Positions 48,251 through 59,073 of a stretch of DNA of 64,000 nucleotides are shown here, piece by piece. Origin of the DNA: Aotearoamyces nothofagi (taxonomy: Eukaryota > Ascomycota > Leotiomycetes > Leotiales > Tympanidaceae); contig JADDTR010000011.1 in the NCBI GenBank assembly GCA_015345905.1, forward strand, positions 310,001 to 374,000, read 5' to 3'. The notes under the pieces were generated by a model. The model ran no database searches. It was not told where the DNA came from and saw nothing but the letters and a program-made list of their open reading frames with translations. A program made the translations under genes and the position numbers. The stretch's first letter is position 1, and each line of letters starts with the position of its first letter.

Positions 48251-48969
48251 ATGGCACGACCTATAACGACGATCCCACAGCCCAGCCTATCTAAATATGA
48301 AGCAGCAGTTAGCCTCATTGACGAAGGTCATGCTCAAGACCCAAATATAGCCATCGTCGACGGCAGAGGTATACCGTATGAACTCCATTACGCTCAGCGG
48401 TCGACTCATTACCTCTCTCTCCGAGCACCCGACGCGTCGGCTGTTCTCAAAACCGCCGTAAGAGCACAACACTTCCGCCGGTAAGGACCTCTACGAGCTC
48501 CTCGATGCCAACTGGCCTCGATCTCTTCCCCCCCCCCCCCGGTCAACGTGCTCCATCATCACTGACACGCCCCCTCTGCAGCTGGGAAGTGCCCCGCGAC
48601 TCGTACCCCATGACCAAAGCCGGCTACCTGAGCTGGCGGTCGCTGCTCAAGCGGCGGCAGGCCGAGCTGGCGTCGGCGATCTGCAGAAGGTGCGACTACA
48701 CGAGCGAGGAGGCGGGCGCGGTGGCGGCGCTGATCCGCAAGGAGGACCTGGCGCGGAGCGAGGAGGCGCAGGTCCTCGAGGACGTCGCGTGCCTGGTGTT
48801 CCTCGACGACCAGCTCGACGCCTTCGAGAGCGGCCACGACGAGGACAAGACCGTCGGCATCCTGAGGAAGACGTGGGCCAAGATGAGCGGCGCCGGCAGA
48901 GAGCTGGCGCTGCAGATCGACATGAGCGATCGGGCCAGGGAGGTCGTCGGGAAGGCGCTGGCGGCGTAG
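48251..48969 (+). CDS. DUF4202 family protein
   Basis: Exons 48251-48480 and 48582-48969 (101 bp intron) give 205 residues. Motifs recalled from the family: IDEGHAQDPNIA near the start, ELHYAQRSTHYLSLRAPDAS, RAQHFRRWEVPRDSYPMTKAGY across the splice junction, then VLEDVACLVFLDDQLDAFES with conserved acidic residues and a C-terminal KTWAKMSGAGRELAL. The His and Asp pattern resembles HD-type metal hydrolases, but no activity is known to me for this family, which also occurs in bacteria. Exon 2 has almost only G/C-ending codons (22 of the first 24) while exon 1 has not (6 of 20 sampled), and the intron carries a run of about 11 C. Confidence 0.9.
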
Positions 48970-49548
48970 GCGATGGTGCCGTGCGGGGTATGAGCAGCGT
49001 TGGATGTGTAGCCGCGGTCGGATATCTGTCGTGTGTACGGGCTCGGGGGGAGGTGTTCTGGGGCCGGGACGGCCAGGAACAAAATCGGCGGCTGCTTCGT
49101 TCGGTGGCATTTAAAATGGGTTGCGATATGTGGACTTTATCAGACCGCTGGCTTTATAGAGAAGTATAGTGAAAACCGAATGTTTAAACGTGATGTAATA
49201 TATCATTATCTAAAGAAAATTTGGCTACTGGTATCATGATGATCTAGACCTCGAGTCCTGAGTGATGGAGTAAATCTTTCAAGGTCGCTGACTCGCTATG
49301 CAAAATAGTTGATAACCTTGGAAATAGCAGTGCATCTTTATTTGGGTACTGTCTCCTATCTAGTGTACGGATTCGATTATATGAAAGGCAAAATGAATAA
49401 AGTAGTTATTTGAATATCTAGGATCAGTTGAATGCCGTCCGCAATAGTACGCTGAGTAGGTCAGCGTGTCGAGGGGCCTTTGCTATACGCGCAGAGCTGG
49501 CTATCTTGTACAGAAGCTTCTCATAACCTACTGATAAACTTCACAGCG
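48970..49548. other. Convergent 3' intergenic region
   Basis: 579 bp between convergent stops of the DUF4202 gene and the RCH1-type carrier. AT-rich after 49100. Nothing recognised. Confidence 0.55.
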
Positions 49549-51081
49549 CTACCGGCTAATGTCGTGGCCTCCTCCTGCATTCTCCATCTCTAGTGCCTCG
49601 TTATTAGCAGTGGCGTCGATCCACCTTTTGAAAAGGTACACGAGTAGCTGCGCGAAGAAGATCTGCTCTGCAGTATATAGCACAACAGGGATCTGGATGA
49701 GGTTGACCCTGAGCTGGTCCGAACTCCCCCACATTGCTGCGACCATTGGGATCCCCAGGGCCTGTGTCTTCGCAGCGCCACAGAAGCATACGGCAATGGC
49801 TTCTCGTTTCGGGACCTGGCGGAAGAGCTGAAACGCTCTCCACCGCTGAGGCAACGGACCTGAGATGATTGTGTTTAGGCGTCTCCATGGCGCGGGTGGC
49901 CTGCAGAAACAAAAGCACAGCAGGGTAAACAGAAAGTATATAGCGAGATTGAGAAAGACGTTGCAGATTATCGTTGGATGCGATAGTTGATACAAGGCAC
50001 CAGATTCAAAGCATGACGAGAAAGTTGCCCTAGGAAAGGGTCAGTGAGCTGTGAGCGTTATGGCCCTGCCTCAGGTGGGGTGGAAGTACTCACCAAACAA
50101 GAAGAACAAGGCAAAATGTCGACACCTTGGCCAGATAAAACTTTGCAACGGCCCTTCTCACCGGAGCAGGAAATAGCCATTGTACAGTCTGGCCAACAGC
50201 AAGTGGGACAAGGACACTAAGGCCGATCTGGCGAAATACAGCTTTGTACAGAGCACCTAAGCCCGCGCCTCCCAAGGGAGCCCATTCAAGGAACTGCGTG
50301 TTCTTTGGCAAGAGCAAGGACACAAGAGCCGGCGTGAGGAAGGGCCCGAGGATGTTTCCTATCATGACCTCGACCATTGCAGCGGCGTCATCTCCGCCTG
50401 CTAATCTCGTCAGAACCACGTTTGACGAGATCGTGGTTGGAAGTGCGCCCAAAACTATCAATCCCACCAGCATGCTGATGTCGATATTACTGCTATTCAG
50501 GCCCCCTGCTGCAATAATGGCCTTGACGATTCCTGGCCTGATGATCAGCCTGATAATCAACTATTCGTTCTGATTATCCTTGACAACAGAGGCACTGACC
50601 TAGGATGATTGCAGGAGTGATAAGGAACGACATAACTTGGGTGATGAGATGCAGTCGCCAACTTGTGAAGTGAAAGACCAATTTATCTCTAGTTATCTGA
50701 AGGCCGCTGATTAAGAAGATGAGGGCAACGGCGCCGTATAATATGGAATATTCAGATTTTATTACACCACCGTGGCACGCAACGTCTGCGAATCATTATC
50801 AGCGGATGATTCTATCAAACTTGGGGGGTGGACGTCGTCAGACTGGGGAAGAGCCACGCAAGCAAGCAAGCAATGCCGAGACCAAGGACCAGCCATTGAC
50901 TCAGGACGAAATTCCACGAGGTCTTTACCAAGGCCCACGGCCTCTCCTTTCTCCATGTTCTGCCTCCTGCAAAGTTGGCACCTGAGGTATCCGGTTCCTC
51001 CGGTTCCGCTGGCGCGACAGGCTGCGATTTCGTATTCGACTGGTTGCCCTTGTTGCTCGCAAGATCTGGCTGCGAGTCCAT
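49549..51081 (-). CDS. RCH1: RCH1 / SLC10A7-type membrane transporter homolog
   Basis: Exons read as 51081-50844, 50785-50596, 50549-50094 and 50029-49549 give 454 residues. The first intron joins AWLFPN to VACHGGVIKSEYSILYGAV, the family hallmark. Others: ALIFLISGLQITRDKLV, MLVGLIVLGALPTTISSNVV, LTRLAGGDDAAAMVEVMIGN, and PKREAIAVCFCGAAKTQALG in the last exon. About ten hydrophobic helices. In yeasts RCH1 is a plasma-membrane negative regulator of calcium uptake; human SLC10A7 affects cellular calcium and glycosylation. The intron at 50595-50550 could use another acceptor 11-12 bases downstream, changing a few residues. The cytosolic N-terminus (about 60 residues) is hydrophilic, with no signal peptide. 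Confidence 0.91.
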
Positions 51082-52000
51082 GCCGTGATAACAAAATGTC
51101 TACGCTCTCAGACTGTGGCATTTGGAGTACAGGTGGCTACGAGACAATAGCGCCATAATGTACTGTAAATGGTGCGCAATTAACAGGCAAATGTCGTTAT
51201 TTGATCAGACGTCCTCGGTCCAGTGGTAGTCATCAAGTGAACGACCTTACAGTATCGGAACTTCCGACAAACCCACTATCCTACATGAGGTAGCTGCGGG
51301 TAATGCGTGCCCAGGAGACGAGGACGCATCCCAGACGAAGTAAAAAACATCCATAATATTGAAAGAAAGCCCCAGGCTTAATATCGAGTAGCAATTCACT
51401 GTTCATGATCCACTACTTGTAAATGTTCCGCCCTCATTTTTCGTCCTTGACTTAGTCGGAACATGTTGTAATGGATTTCATACCTCTCGTCGCTATTTGA
51501 CGAGCAGGCCGTCTCAACAACAACCGCCGATGGTTTCTCAATGATGCCGAGAACTAGCTATCTACTACTACTACTTACTTGATAAAATCGGGGAAGCCAA
51601 CAACTACTTAATCATATGAACGGAAAACCTGAATTAATGAGCGCCCGTATAGCTGATAGAGCATAGCAAATTCCATCAGGGAGTATGATTTGCTGCTGGA
51701 GAGGGTATCAGTTTGAAGAAAAGAGCCTCAATGACGTATACTCTCCTCTATAGAATTGATTATACTGGCAAAATGTATCACGTCGATATTTTCAAGCCAG
51801 TTTCAGCAATCACTGGACTACAGGATCAACCCATTTAGAGCGATTGTTCACAACTGGGGCTTAGATTTGGTCGGAGCAATTCACGTGCCACTTAGTGACG
51901 TAACAGGAGCCACGAGCTTTCAAGCATATCTGATGTTGTGGAATCTGATTGAATATGCAAATTCCCTTTCTGTCTTCCCTTCCCAGCTATTCCTCCTTGC
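51082..52000. other. Intergenic, RCH1 promoter side
   Basis: 919 bp between the RCH1 ATG and the stop of the small unknown gene, both minus strand. A tRNA-like A-box at 51218-51236 has no matching B-box. No gene recognised. Confidence 0.45.
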
Positions 52001-52588
52001 TTAGGTCTCGAACCACTCGAGGGGATCATCAAATGAGAAGATAGCCTTGTAAGTCTTACTGCCATCGGCCTGTTCCTTCTCCTCAGTGTGAATGCTGTGG
52101 ACCGTTGCCTTATCCCCTGCTATGAAGGCTCTGAAGTGAAAATAGCCGTTGGGTTTAGAGGCAGGAATGAGCACTTTGCCAAGTAGATGCAAGCCGTAAG
52201 CTGAAGTGGCTACTCGGACCAAAGCGAGGTCTTCAGCTGCAGTGTGTGTCAGTAATTGCTGGCAGGGGTGTTGGCAGAACTTACCAGTGAAATTGGTGAG
52301 CTCATGGTCCGACAAGTTTGCTACTGCGGCGAAATATTCTGGCTCGTGCTCTGTAGATGCTACGTCAACTGCTGCAGGCCATTGAGGGCGAGGAGATTAA
52401 TCACTGTTCGCGTCATGCCGAGCGTGCTGGAGTTCTTTCTTCAATTCCGTCTCGATGGTTTCGAATGCCTTTATTGACTCTGCCTTTGGGTCATGGGGCT
52501 ATGCACAAAATTTTAGCTGGGGGAAATGATGAAGTTGCAGAGTAGGCGGACAAACAGGACCCAGATCGACGGTTTCATTAGTCGCCAT
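52001..52588 (-). CDS. Small conserved fungal protein of unknown function (142 residues)
   Basis: Exons 52588-52556, 52498-52405, 52350-52285 and 52236-52001 (introns 57, 54 and 48 bp) give 142 residues. The product starts MATNETVDLGPPHDPKAES, has an amphipathic segment AFETIETELKKELQ, then EYFAAVANLSDHELTNFTAE, and a compact alpha/beta C-terminus (VRVATSAYGLHLLGKVLIPA, YFHFRAFIAGDKATVHSIHT, AIFSFDDPLEWFET). All three junctions hold frame and each removes an internal stop, which is strong evidence for a real spliced gene despite the short length. The pattern 'small beta-sheet protein ending DPLEWFE' is familiar from fungal hypothetical proteins, but I cannot name a family. No signal peptide, so probably cytosolic. 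Confidence 0.75.
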
Positions 52589-54008
52589 GCTGGTTGATGG
52601 GCAGTTGTTACTTGATCTCTTTCAGATTTCTGAAGAGGCGAGAGAGAAGAGGTGATTGTGAGGTTAATATTATTGTCGTTGTTGTTGTTGTTGTTGATGA
52701 TGATGATGATGATATATGTGGTGAGGTTCCGTGCTGGTTTCTAGTGGAATCGGGGAAGGCTGTAGGTGTACTGTAGTAAACAGGCAACAGTTTAGACTTT
52801 ATGGCAGGCGCGGAGCCGGCGGGGTTGCTTGCATGACATGACAAACAGGCATGTACATACAGTGCAATGCGCATATGCATAGCCGTTCCTGGCCCCTCGG
52901 GCCTCAGCCAAGCAAGAGAGGAGCCTGCCTAACCCGTCACCGCCCGTCAAGAAAGCATCAAGCAACCGTTTGCAATGTTTGAGCTTCCGCAGAGCTGTAG
53001 CATGGGGATGGAAATGGACATGAGCCACTCTCTCTTATCTACATACGGAGAGTTGTAGAATAATAAATATCATGGCGTCAATCGCATCTTCGCGACAGCC
53101 GCCCGAGGCCTGGTAATTCGGGGTTTCCGCCGGAGAGTCAGCTACAATGATGCACTTCCGTACTGTGCACTCCGTATGTTATATACTCTGCGTACCCCCT
53201 CGTTCCAAGACCCCTATAACAGACTCGTATGTTGGTTAAAGTATAAAATGTGGCTCCATGCCTCTAAGGTATCACCATGCTGCCGAGTACCCGACTGTTT
53301 GTTTGACAAGTGGCTTGCATCCATCATCTACCTTGCTTATATAAGGTACCCTATAGTAAGTTACTGTACTTACTGTAGTACTTGTCGAGGGGTGTCTTTT
53401 ATCTTCTGCACCTCTGTGCCGACATGCCAAGGCAGTGTTGTTGTCGGTTCAGAGTACCTTATTCCGCGGATACTTACAGTATTTGCCTGTGTCGCATGTT
53501 GGTGTTGCATTGTATATTATGGTATGTACTGTGCGTGCCACCGTAGCATAGCACCTCCGAAGAACATGTTACAGCAATGACAATAGATACAAATTGCGTA
53601 AGAACATGTCACGGAATACAATTCTAACGTCCTCCTTCTCGTACCGTACGAGCATAACTCGTGAGAGGACCTTACGCTATGCTCTACACTATACTATACA
53701 CTCGTTGATCGGTCGGTCGGAAGCCACGGAGCCTTGTACTGCCGGCCGGCCCAACAGTTACTGTATGGACGTGCAGCGACAAGTTGCCGAGGCTCGAGGC
53801 TGTACAGAGTACTACGAACGACGGGCTGCGGTATTGCCGGGGTACCACCGTTTGACGAATGCTTCTTGGCTGCCGCATTGGCTTCTACCCATTCTGTCCG
53901 ATCCGTTGCGTTGACGCGTTGGCTTCTATACGTTCTACCCGTTATCCGTTGCAAGGCCCGGGTTCCACTTGACATTTGTTTAAGAGCTCGAAGGAGGATC
54001 CTCCTCCG
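52589..54008. other. Intergenic 1.4 kb
   Basis: Divergent region between the small unknown gene and the thioesterase. Contains a GTT/GAT repeat at 52676-52714 and irregular TACTGTA words around 53360-53375. No gene recognised. Confidence 0.5.
52676..52714. repeat. (GTT)n(GAT)n compound microsatellite
   Basis: Six to seven GTT units run directly into six GAT units. Confidence 0.95.
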
Positions 54009-55034
54009 ATGCCGCTAATAAGGCGGCTCAGCTCGAGGCCCGGCGCCATTGCAGCAAGCCTTTGCAAATACCAAGGTCACTTCCATCTGTCAAGCAGGAC
54101 GTCTCCAATTCCTGTCCCTACAACTTTCCGCCCGTTCAGCCATACTAGATTTCGCTCGAGTACTAAAGGTGGTGTACACCATACAATGAAACCGTTTACT
54201 TGCAATTATTGAACTGATTGTATTACAGATCCGTTGATTATTAACACTCCTAAACCTTCCTCAGCTAGACGCTTTCTATCAGTCCTTGCAATTGGCATCT
54301 TCTTCACAGGTGCAGGATTTACCATGGCAGCAATTCCTGCCTTCCAAGCTGCGAATGACATTTTGCACCCGCCTACCGATGAAGAGACTCTCGTTATGTA
54401 TACGCCTGAGGACGACATCTCTCGAGAAATAGAAGACTTCATCAATAAACACCCCGCTGTGTTAGAGCTTCGAACAAGGCCAGAATATTCCGAGTCAAGA
54501 CCGCACCTGAAGATTCCAGAATCACACCGCGGTCATAATCTTACGGGCGGTACTTTGTTAGGCCCTGGCCGAGTCGCTGTTCCTCCTTTCTCATGGGCTG
54601 AACAGGGCGGAAAGTCGTTTGTATCAGTCTCATATTTGGGAGCAGATCTTTGTGGCCATCCGGGGATTGTCCACGGCGGATTCCTGGCAACTATGCTCGA
54701 TGAGGGGCTGGCACGGTGCTGCTTTGCTGCTTTGCCGAACAAAATTGGCGTGACTGCTAACCTGAATATCAACTACCGTGCTCCTACGCCAGCAGATTCA
54801 TTCGTTGTGCTGCGCGCAAAAACTACCAAGGTTGAGGGACGAAAGGCTTGGGTTGAAGGCCGTATCGAATCGCTTGTCGGCCCAGGAGAAACGCCAATTG
54901 TTTTCGCCGAGGCATCTGCTTTGTTTGTCGAGCCAAGACAAGCTGCTGTACGTCCCCCTCTATGTTCTACATTTGAATGACATATCTGCTAACGCTTTCA
55001 ACAGGCAATGGCAAGAGTATACCCTGTCCAGTAG
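54009..55034 (+). CDS. Mitochondrial membrane-anchored hot-dog (PaaI/4HBT) thioesterase
   Basis: Exons 54009-54168, 54229-54947 and 55005-55034 give 302 residues. Exon 1 is Arg/Ser-rich and almost free of acidic residues (MPLIRRLSSRPGAIAASLCK to about residue 53), a classic mitochondrial presequence. Then one hydrophobic helix, RRFLSVLAIGIFFTGAGFTM, and a soluble part with the hot-dog core: GHPGIVHGGFLATMLDEGLA, then VTANLNINYRAPTPADSFVV, FAEASALFVEPRQ and a short last exon. Family members hydrolyse acyl-CoA thioesters; HGG with the following acidic residue is the active-site region. The likely topology is inner-membrane anchored, but which side the enzyme faces is not determined. The tiny last exon (nine codons) replaces a different unspliced tail. 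Confidence 0.87.
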
Positions 55035-55653
55035 ATGAGGGATTAGAAGACGGACAATTGTGTTTTTATTGTGTTATATCTGCTCCTTTCTTTTTCATGC
55101 CATGTGTATATGACGTGGACCTGAGGGTCTCGGAGTTTTAAGATGGGTTATATGACGTGCCGGGCTAGACTTGTTCTCGACATATCTAGATAGATATATT
55201 ACGTAGATGATCAAATTCCGGTGCCCCCGTACTCCGATGCACATACTTATATAATAATATAATAGCATTAGGAGAAACATTATTCAACATATCTCTTATC
55301 TCCACGTGCCTTGAAACCCGAAGGCGCCATCGGCGCTATTTTGACGCTAGAATTGTCTCACCTTAAGGTACCTACCTACCTTAAAGTACGGTACCAAGTA
55401 GACACCTTAAAAGGTAAGTTGCTATAGCTTTCGCAAGGTATGACCCCGATAAACTTTTTCTGATCTGCATTACGGCAGTCAATACATTTCTCTACTCCCT
55501 GTGCTACATTTTCATATATTTCACAGCCAATTATACACAAAGCCATTGCTTCGTTGCTCTCAGCCGTATATACCTGGACATACCTGAATATACCTGAATA
55601 TACTCGAACAAATATCTCGGTTTTCAAATCCGTTAGACAGACATTTATTCAAG
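55035..55653. promoter_or_regulatory. APS kinase promoter region
   Basis: Contains CACGTG at 55303-55308 (the E-box bound by Cbf1/Met4-type factors on yeast sulfur genes), ACCTTAA/TTAAGGT inverted words at 55361-55413, and a 10 bp TATACCTGAA-type repeat at 55569-55608. That these regulate the downstream gene is inference. Confidence 0.45.
55569..55608. repeat. TATACCTGAA 10-mer repeat
   Basis: Four imperfect tandem copies about 50-85 bp upstream of the APS kinase ATG, probably within its 5' leader. Confidence 0.85.
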
Positions 55654-56396
55654 ATGGCTACGTACAGTACCCCGCCAATGCCCAGCTCCCTTCCTAATTT
55701 TATCCTGACGCCTCCTAGAAATATCACATGGCACCCTTCCCTCTCCCGCCACGAGCGCAACGAGATCCGTGGCCAACGGGGCCTCACAATCTGGTTTACA
55801 GGCCTCTCGGCTTCGGGCAAGTCCACAATTGCGACGGCGCTCGAGCAACATCTGCTGCATCTCGGCATAGCCGCTTACCGATTAGATGGAGACAATGTGC
55901 GCTTTGGTTTGAACAAGGACCTTGGATTCTCAGAAACGGACCGGAATGAGAATATTAGAAGAATAGCCGAGGTTGGGTTTCCGGAGTCCTGGGTATGCTA
56001 TAGGAGCTGACATTGGTTTTGCAGGTTGCCAAGCTGTTCGCTGACTCCACGACGGTTGCCTTGACTTCATTCATTTCACCCTACAAGGCCGACCGTCAGA
56101 TTGCCCGGGATCTGCATGCTTCTGCCAGTGAAGGCGGAGATGATGCTATTCCATTTATCGAGGTGTTCGTTGATATTCCAGTTGAGGTCGCCGAGCAGCG
56201 AGACCCGAAGGGACTGTACAAGAAGGCTCGCGCGGGCATAATTAAGGACTTTACCGGAATCTCTGCGCCATATGAAGCTCCAGATAACGCAGAAATACAT
56301 ATCAGGACTGATAAGGTTACAGTTGAAGAGGCTGTTGCACAAATCACCGAGTACCTAACATCGAAGGGCTTACTGTCACTCAAAGTAGTCCAATAG
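55654..56396 (+). CDS. MET14: Adenylylsulfate (APS) kinase
   Basis: Exons 55654-55971 and 56025-56396 (53 bp intron, phase 0) give 229 residues. N-terminal leader of about 20 residues, then [20 protein letters not shown], Walker [10 protein letters not shown], the [15 protein letters not shown] substrate loop, [18 protein letters not shown] across the junction, [14 protein letters not shown], and a C-terminal [11 protein letters not shown] loop that closes over the active site. It phosphorylates APS to PAPS in sulfate assimilation, in the cytosol. Longer than yeast Met14 (202 residues) mainly at the N-terminus. Converges with V-ATPase subunit C, only 145 bp between stops. An upstream CACGTG fits sulfur-limitation control. 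Confidence 0.96.
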
Positions 56397-56541
56397 AAAA
56401 TTGCAAAGATTACTCAGACATTAGTTCCCTTCAACGCTGGCGAACTGCGAATACTCACAAATGTTCTAATTGTGATCCATCGGTACACTGTACAAAGCCC
56501 CAAACCCCACGCCAGAGAGAATATGCCGATTGAAATGGTAT
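56397..56541. other. Short convergent 3' spacer
   Basis: 145 bp between the convergent stops of APS kinase and V-ATPase subunit C; the 3' UTRs probably overlap. Confidence 0.6.
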
Positions 56542-58008
56542 CTATACAATCTCAAACTCATAATACACGTAGGCAGTATAATCATTGCCCTCGCCGGCAT
56601 GGCCACCAAGTCCTGCGGAGGCCATTTCGGATGATAGTGCAGAATCATCCTTGGTAACCCTTCCTTTCTTGTCCCGGCCAAACGCGTTTCCTCCGAGATA
56701 AGAATACGCCGAGTCAAGCGAAGCTTTTGCCTTTTTTGCAAGCTTTGGTGTTGTCTAAATCATATTTAGCAATTATCAGGGACGTAAAGGTTGCAAAAGG
56801 CTAGGATTTTGAGGGGTCAAAGGGGCTTACATACCTTAACAAGTGCAGATACAAACTCGAGAGGTAGACCATAACGCAATACTGTTTCCACAAATACACG
56901 AAGACATAGAACATGTATCCATATCATTACACTCTCGCTGAAGCCAGTGCGTCCCAATCTCAAAGTCTCACCCCATAACTTTCTTTCCTCCCTAGCCACA
57001 CGTTCAATTTCTTTTCGCTCCTCTTCTTTGCCTCCTTCGACATATTTATAATCCCGAGGTGTCCACTTCATCTCCCTACATTTATGGATGAATTCCGCAC
57101 TGTGCTTTTTGAAAGTTGTGACAGCAAAGAGTGTCAATTCGTCATCATGTGTAATTTCAACAGCTGACCGTGGGACAACCATTGGTGCTATAGTTTCGTA
57201 GCTTCGTAAGAATTCTTTTTTGCTAGTCGTTGGAACAACCACAAGATGGGTCTCGAGGTATTCGGAGTCTTGGATGAGAAGTGCAGGATCGACGACAGGA
57301 GTGAGCGACTTCGTAGCTAGATTTCCTCTGAGTGACGAGTCAGTACTCTTGTCGCCCAGTATATTGGTGGGCTGCAGAAGTTACTCACGTCTGTTTGCGC
57401 TGGAGAGCAGTGAGACTCGTCTTAACCTGGTTATATTGAGAGTATTTTCCCTTAACATCATTGTCAATGCTGATCAATTCCTAGGTCAGGACGTTAGCTA
57501 GTCCAAATTAACAGTAGGAACCTTTGTAAATAGCCAATTCCAGCCGCTCACCTTCTGTAAGGAGTCGATAAGCTCTGCTAATGGTTTATCAGCGCGGTAT
57601 TTCACTTTGTTCCATAAGAAACTTCGAAGATACTGGTCGGCGGGCTCTGTTCGTCTCGGGATTAGTATGGGACTATTGGCTAGGAAGTTGTTCGGTTGTC
57701 ATCGTACTGTCATTGACCATCTTTTGCTGGGCAATCTTCTCCTCATCTCCTTCTAGAATGGTGCGTAAAGTATCTCCAACTTTAGCTACAACGCCTTCGG
57801 AAGCGCTGTAGAGTTTCGCGAGGTCGTCAGCTTGCTGGACCAGTGCATCGAGGGTCCCAATCTTGAAATCGGGTATCTGGAAGGGAATGACGGTCCCGTA
57901 GTCTGGAGAAATGGTCGATCGCAGAGCTGTCAGAGCTTCGCCCCGATCGTTGGATGTAGAGATTGACGTCGGCAGCGAGACCAGCAGGTACTTGGTAGAG
58001 TTTGACAT
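56542..58008 (-). CDS. VMA5: V-type proton ATPase subunit C
   Basis: Exons 58008-57708, 57646-57552, 57480-57389, 57327-56835 and 56754-56542 (introns 61, 71, 61 and 80 bp) give 397 residues, the expected size (yeast Vma5 392). N-terminus STKYLLVSLPTSIS, then FKIGTLDALVQQADDLAKL and EGVVAKVGDTLRTILEGDEE; exon 2 supplies DQYLRSFLWNKVKYRADKP; exon 4 has PRDYKYVEGGKEEE and RLGRTGFSESVMIWIHVLCL followed by VFVETVLRYGLPLEFV; the protein ends YVYYEFEIV. Subunit C bridges the V1 peripheral stalks to V0 and is released on glucose starvation. The frame opens at a GTG four codons earlier, but the ATG at 58008 is the better start. All four junctions keep frame. Confidence 0.95.
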
Positions 58009-59073
58009 TTCGACTGCCACGCCTCTGAGGACGAAGGATTAGCCACTATAAAATTCTCAACAAGCAATGCCGATGTGGTAGGCTAAGCAAGTAGAATACG
58101 TCCCAAGAACCTAAACTTAGCTTCAAGCTCGACTCACCCACCTACCTTGAGCTCATGGCCGATAGACAGACCCACTAGCCCAATCGCGCCCGCTACGTCG
58201 ATTAGTCATCCATACCTTCGACAATGTTATCATTGCGATCCGAGGATCCATCATCGTTAATAATCTTGTTATTTCTTAAACTCATAGAGGTCACAGTCGC
58301 ACTGATGTTGATTTAGCTGAATAGTTCAAACCATTACACATCCCATCTCCATTCCATCCCCGTCTCCATCTTCATGTCCTACTCATCAATTTCACCGACA
58401 ATACTCAACAGTGTCTCCATGTCTATATTAACACAGATTTCATGCAGTATTATCAACAACGGTACAGTTCTGTCTGACAAGTATGCTAGAGGAAGTTCTC
58501 CATATTGATTAATAGTCGAAGACCTCGCATATCACTAAGCAGCCTGTGATTGCTATCGTATATTGTTAAGTATATCTCAAATATATTGTTTACGAGTCAT
58601 TGGAATTATAGACTTCTTTTTAATAGCTACGAGTTTTTCTAATTAATTTATGACTTCTAACGTAGAATAATCCATTTACAGTGTAATGAGGCCTGATGAC
58701 TAGCCATCTAAAAAAGACAACGTTCTGTAGGTATAGCTGTTTCTTTTCCTACTCGACTATAACCTCACTTTTTGTTTTATAAATTGTATATTGTGGTGCT
58801 ACAAACGAAAGGTTTTGGTTCAACCGGTATTTATACTACAGAGAATCCGATCCTGTCATTTGGTCTTAGCTATCAAATCTTTCTCTTTTGTACAAGAAGA
58901 TTTATTCATTGTTACCAATTCACTTACTTCAACATCACATGCCCGTGCCACCACCTGAGAACTTGCAATAACGCACCAAGCCAAAGCAGCCATCTTCACC
59001 TTTCCAGTTGCAAGTTCAACGATTTGCTTATGCCAATCCTGGGCCTTTGCCAGTGTGAAACATACCGCATATC
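58009..59073. other. AT-rich divergent intergenic region
   Basis: 1.07 kb holding the promoters of VMA5 and of the next unknown gene. Bases about 58560-58760 are very AT-rich, with TTAAT and CTTCTAA words that could be a decayed repeat. No frame or terminal repeat supports an element. Confidence 0.45.

Noticed and set aside
51218-51240. tRNA-like A-box (GTCCAGTGGTAGTC)
   Set aside because: No GTTCRANNC B-box within reach and no acceptor-stem pairing found by eye.
58560-58760. Decayed transposon in the AT-rich spacer
   Set aside because: No terminal repeats, target duplication or transposase remnant could be seen; AT-richness alone is not enough.
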